Shown here: positions 62,425 through 64,000 of the stretch, one piece after another
How the letters are laid out: each line of letters opens with the position of its first letter
How positions within the stretch are numbered: the stretch's first letter is position 1
DNA from: JANOYJ01 sp963792485
GTDB taxonomy: Bacteria > Pseudomonadota > Alphaproteobacteria > Rhizobiales > Rhizobiaceae
Length of the DNA: 64,000 bases
Assembly: GCA_963792485.1 (NCBI GenBank)
Contig: CAWBWL010000013.1
Location: 1 to 64,000, forward strand
Direction: 5' to 3'
Translations under genes and position numbers: made by a program
The notes under the pieces: generated by a model
The model's database searches: none
What the model was told of the DNA's origin: nothing
What the model saw: only the letters and a program-made list of their open reading frames with translations

Positions 62425-63300
62425 ATGATCCATCCGGTCCTCCTGCGCTCTGTGCTTTATGTTCCCGCGTCCAATGAGCGGGCGCTGGAAAAGCTTGCTT
62501 TCCTTGATATGGACGCGGTGATCCTTGATCTTGAAGATGCAGTCGCGCCGGACACGAAAGATGCGGCGCGCGAGAATGTGCGGCGGTTTTTCAAGGCGAA
62601 GCCTCAGTCCAATGTGAAGTTTGCCATCCGCATGAACGGATTTGGCACACAATGGGGCAGCGAGGATTTGCTGGCTGCGCGCGCCTGCAAGCCTGACGCG
62701 ATCGTTTTGCCGAAGGTCGAGAGCCCGCAGGACATTTTGACCGCTTCCGATGCGCTGTCGGAAACGGATGCGCCGGACAGTATCAAGCTCTGGGCGATGA
62801 TCGAGACCCCGCGGGGGATCATGAACCTTGCGGCGATCGCGGCGCTTGGCGCGCATGGCAAATCCCGGCTGGAATGCCTTGTGGCTGGTAACAATGATTT
62901 GATGCTGGCGACGGGCGCGAGAACGCAGACCGCAATGGGACCTTGGCTGGCGCAGATACTGATTGCCGCGCGGGCTGGTGGATTGGCGGCGCTGGACGGC
63001 GTGTTCAATGATTTCAGGAACAGCGCGGGATTTGAAGCCGCGTGCGCAGATGCGCGCGATTTGGGGTTTGACGGCAAGACGCTGATTCATCCGAGCCAGA
63101 TCGCAGCGGCAAACCGCGTATTTGCGCCGACTGGGGAGGAAGTGGCGCACGCCATTACGCTTGTGCAGGCGTTTGAAAGACCCGAAGCAGCAGGGCAGAA
63201 CGTGCTTGCGCTGAATGGCAAAATGGCAGAGCGGCTGCACTTGGATATCGCGCAAGCGACACTCGCCAGAGCGCGCGCAATTGGGGAGAAAGAGACATGA
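62425..63300 (+). CDS. CoA ester lyase, HpcH/HpaI (CitE-like) family
   Basis: TIM-barrel lyase of 291 aa. LRSVLYVPASNERALEKLAF at the start, DAVILDLEDAVAP with magnesium-site Glu/Asp, LPKVESPQDI, MIETPRGIMN and the end IHPSQIAAANRVFAPT are the conserved blocks of CitE, malyl-CoA and citramalyl-CoA lyases. The single-gene context, without citrate lyase alpha or gamma subunits, favours a (3S)-malyl-CoA/citramalyl-CoA lyase or thioesterase role. The ATG at 62425 gives the normal start. It overlaps the next gene by four bases (ATGA). Confidence 0.88.
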   Translation: MIHPVLLRSVLYVPASNERALEKLAFLDMDAVILDLEDAVAPDTKDAARENVRRFFKAKPQSNVKFAIRMNGFGTQWGSEDLLAARACKPDAIVLPKVESPQDILTASDALSETDAPDSIKLWAMIETPRGIMNLAAIAALGAHGKSRLECLVAGNNDLMLATGARTQTAMGPWLAQILIAARAGGLAALDGVFNDFRNSAGFEAACADARDLGFDGKTLIHPSQIAAANRVFAPTGEEVAHAITLVQAFERPEAAGQNVLALNGKMAERLHLDIAQATLARARAIGEKET

Positions 63301-63503
63301 TCCTGTACCGCTATCTCACAGGCTTTGACGATTCCGCATTCTGCCACAAGGTGACGGCTGCGCTGAACAAAGGCTGGCTGTTGCAAGGGCCGTCGTCCCT
63401 CACATTTGACGCGGCGCAGGGCCGGGTTATTTGCGGGCAGGGGGTGATGAAGGAAGTGGCGGGCGTGGAGTATTCGCCAGACATGAGGCTGAGCGATTAT
63501 TGA
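63297..63503 (+). CDS. DUF1737 domain protein
   Basis: Protein of 68 aa. LYRYLTGFDDSAFCHKVTAALNKGWLLQGPSSLTFD is split by the typical DUF1737 Gly-Trp turn, a short alpha/beta domain often found as a small stand-alone protein. It overlaps the CitE-like gene by four bases and ends three bases before the convergent zincin gene. Function unknown. Confidence 0.82.
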   Translation: MILYRYLTGFDDSAFCHKVTAALNKGWLLQGPSSLTFDAAQGRVICGQGVMKEVAGVEYSPDMRLSDY

Positions 63504-63506
63504 GGC

Positions 63507-63926
63507 TCACGCGTCCATTTCGATCCGCTCCATGTCAGCGTCGCTCAGGCCGAAGTGATGGCCAATTTCGTGGATGAGGACATGGGTGACGATCTCGCCC
63601 AGCGTCTCTTCATTTTCGGCCCAGTAATCCAGGATAGGCCGCCGGTAGAGTGTGACGCGGTTGGCTTGTTCTCCGGTTTGAGGCACAAGCTGCTCGCCAA
63701 TAGGACGGCCCTCAAACAGGCCGAGCAGGTCGAACTCGCTTTCAAGCGCAAGGTCTTCGGCAATATCCTCGGTCGGGAAATCCTCCACGCGGATCAGGAT
63801 GTCGCCCGACAGCCTGCGGAATTCCTCCGGCAGATGCGCGAAGGCCTCAATGACCAGAGCTTCCATTTCGGCGAGCGAAGGCGAGAACCGTCCGCTCCAA
63901 TCACCCGTCAAGTCACTGCGCGCCAT
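63507..63926 (-). CDS. Minimal zincin metallopeptidase family protein
   Basis: Small protein of 139 aa. HEIGHHFGLSD (residues 119-129) is the HExxHxxGxxD zinc motif with Asp129 as third ligand, typical of the minimal zincin-like family (formerly DUF1025/TM1334). The N-terminal half contains ALVIEAFAHLPEEFRRL and the RRPILDYWAEN segment shared by the family. No signal peptide; cytoplasmic, substrate unknown. The last 74 bases of the window (63927-64000) are its upstream region, with no gene recognised. Confidence 0.87.
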   Translation of the reverse strand: MARSDLTGDWSGRFSPSLAEMEALVIEAFAHLPEEFRRLSGDILIRVEDFPTEDIAEDLALESEFDLLGLFEGRPIGEQLVPQTGEQANRVTLYRRPILDYWAENEETLGEIVTHVLIHEIGHHFGLSDADMERIEMDA

Positions 63927-64000
63927 GAATGCCTATCCGTCTGAGTTTGGAATATAGGCAGTTGGCGCAGAGCTTGCTATCCCTCAATCTCCCGCGCCTC

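Overview
The window looks like chromosome from an alphaproteobacterium of the order Hyphomicrobiales (rhizobial relatives). This rests on high GC content, densely packed and often overlapping operons, several branched-chain-type (HAAT) ABC transporters, a single-domain fructose-type sugar ABC transporter, a sigma-54 promoter ahead of a urea transporter operon and a full-length biotin pyruvate carboxylase of the Rhizobium type. The genus cannot be told from this sequence. There is one RNA gene, tRNA-Ser(CGA). No insertion sequence, phage, integrase or CRISPR array was seen.

Layout. 1-6.3 kb: a five-gene HAAT transporter, a hydantoin/allantoin-racemase-like enzyme and a GntR/FCD regulator, with a GntR-type palindrome ahead of the first gene. 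6.4-6.5 kb: tRNA-Ser. 6.9-15.6 kb: a ketohexose catabolic locus made of two convergent operons (class I LacD-type aldolase, ROK kinase and P-loop kinase facing an FrcBCA-like importer, PfkB kinase and PF08013 enzyme) plus a divergent ROK regulator. 15.9-21.5 kb: urtABCDE urea transporter behind a sigma-54 promoter; urtC and urtD carry about ten single-base insertions. 21.5-26.3 kb: a Met-rich periplasmic protein, a polar amino-acid binding protein with an agmatinase-family enzyme, and three genes around peptidoglycan or polysaccharide processing. 26.3-32.2 kb: an FAD oxidase with a LysR regulator, mmsA, a papain-like small protein and an AraD-like/SDR pair. 32.2-34.3 kb: Xre-DUF2975 pair, lipoprotein, acetyltransferase. 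34.2-39.2 kb: a hydroxyproline degradation cluster (GntR regulator, deaminase, FAD dehydrogenase, epimerase) interrupted by an unknown membrane protein. 39.4-46.3 kb: livHMGF, a small membrane gene and livK. 46.5-64 kb: pyruvate carboxylase, DeoR regulator with MFS transporter, LysR regulator, NAD-binding protein, RND efflux pair, RidA, DUF2798-leuD, rsgA, an FAD oxidase, a CitE-like lyase, DUF1737 and a minimal zincin.

The common theme is scavenging of organic nitrogen (urea, amino acids, hydroxyproline, agmatine-like compounds, possibly hydantoin or allantoin) plus a rare-sugar route, feeding central metabolism through Pyc and MmsA.

Two points stand out. First, the LivG ATPase at 42036-43919 carries a long Ala/Lys/Pro-rich tail with two near-identical helix-hairpin-helix modules of the kind otherwise known to me from NuoE and ribosomal protein L21 tails. 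Second, about 17 inferred frame disruptions lie between 14.4 and 37 kb; all are single-base insertions and none brings independent damage, which points to consensus error rather than gene decay and should be settled before urtC, urtD and others are called pseudogenes.
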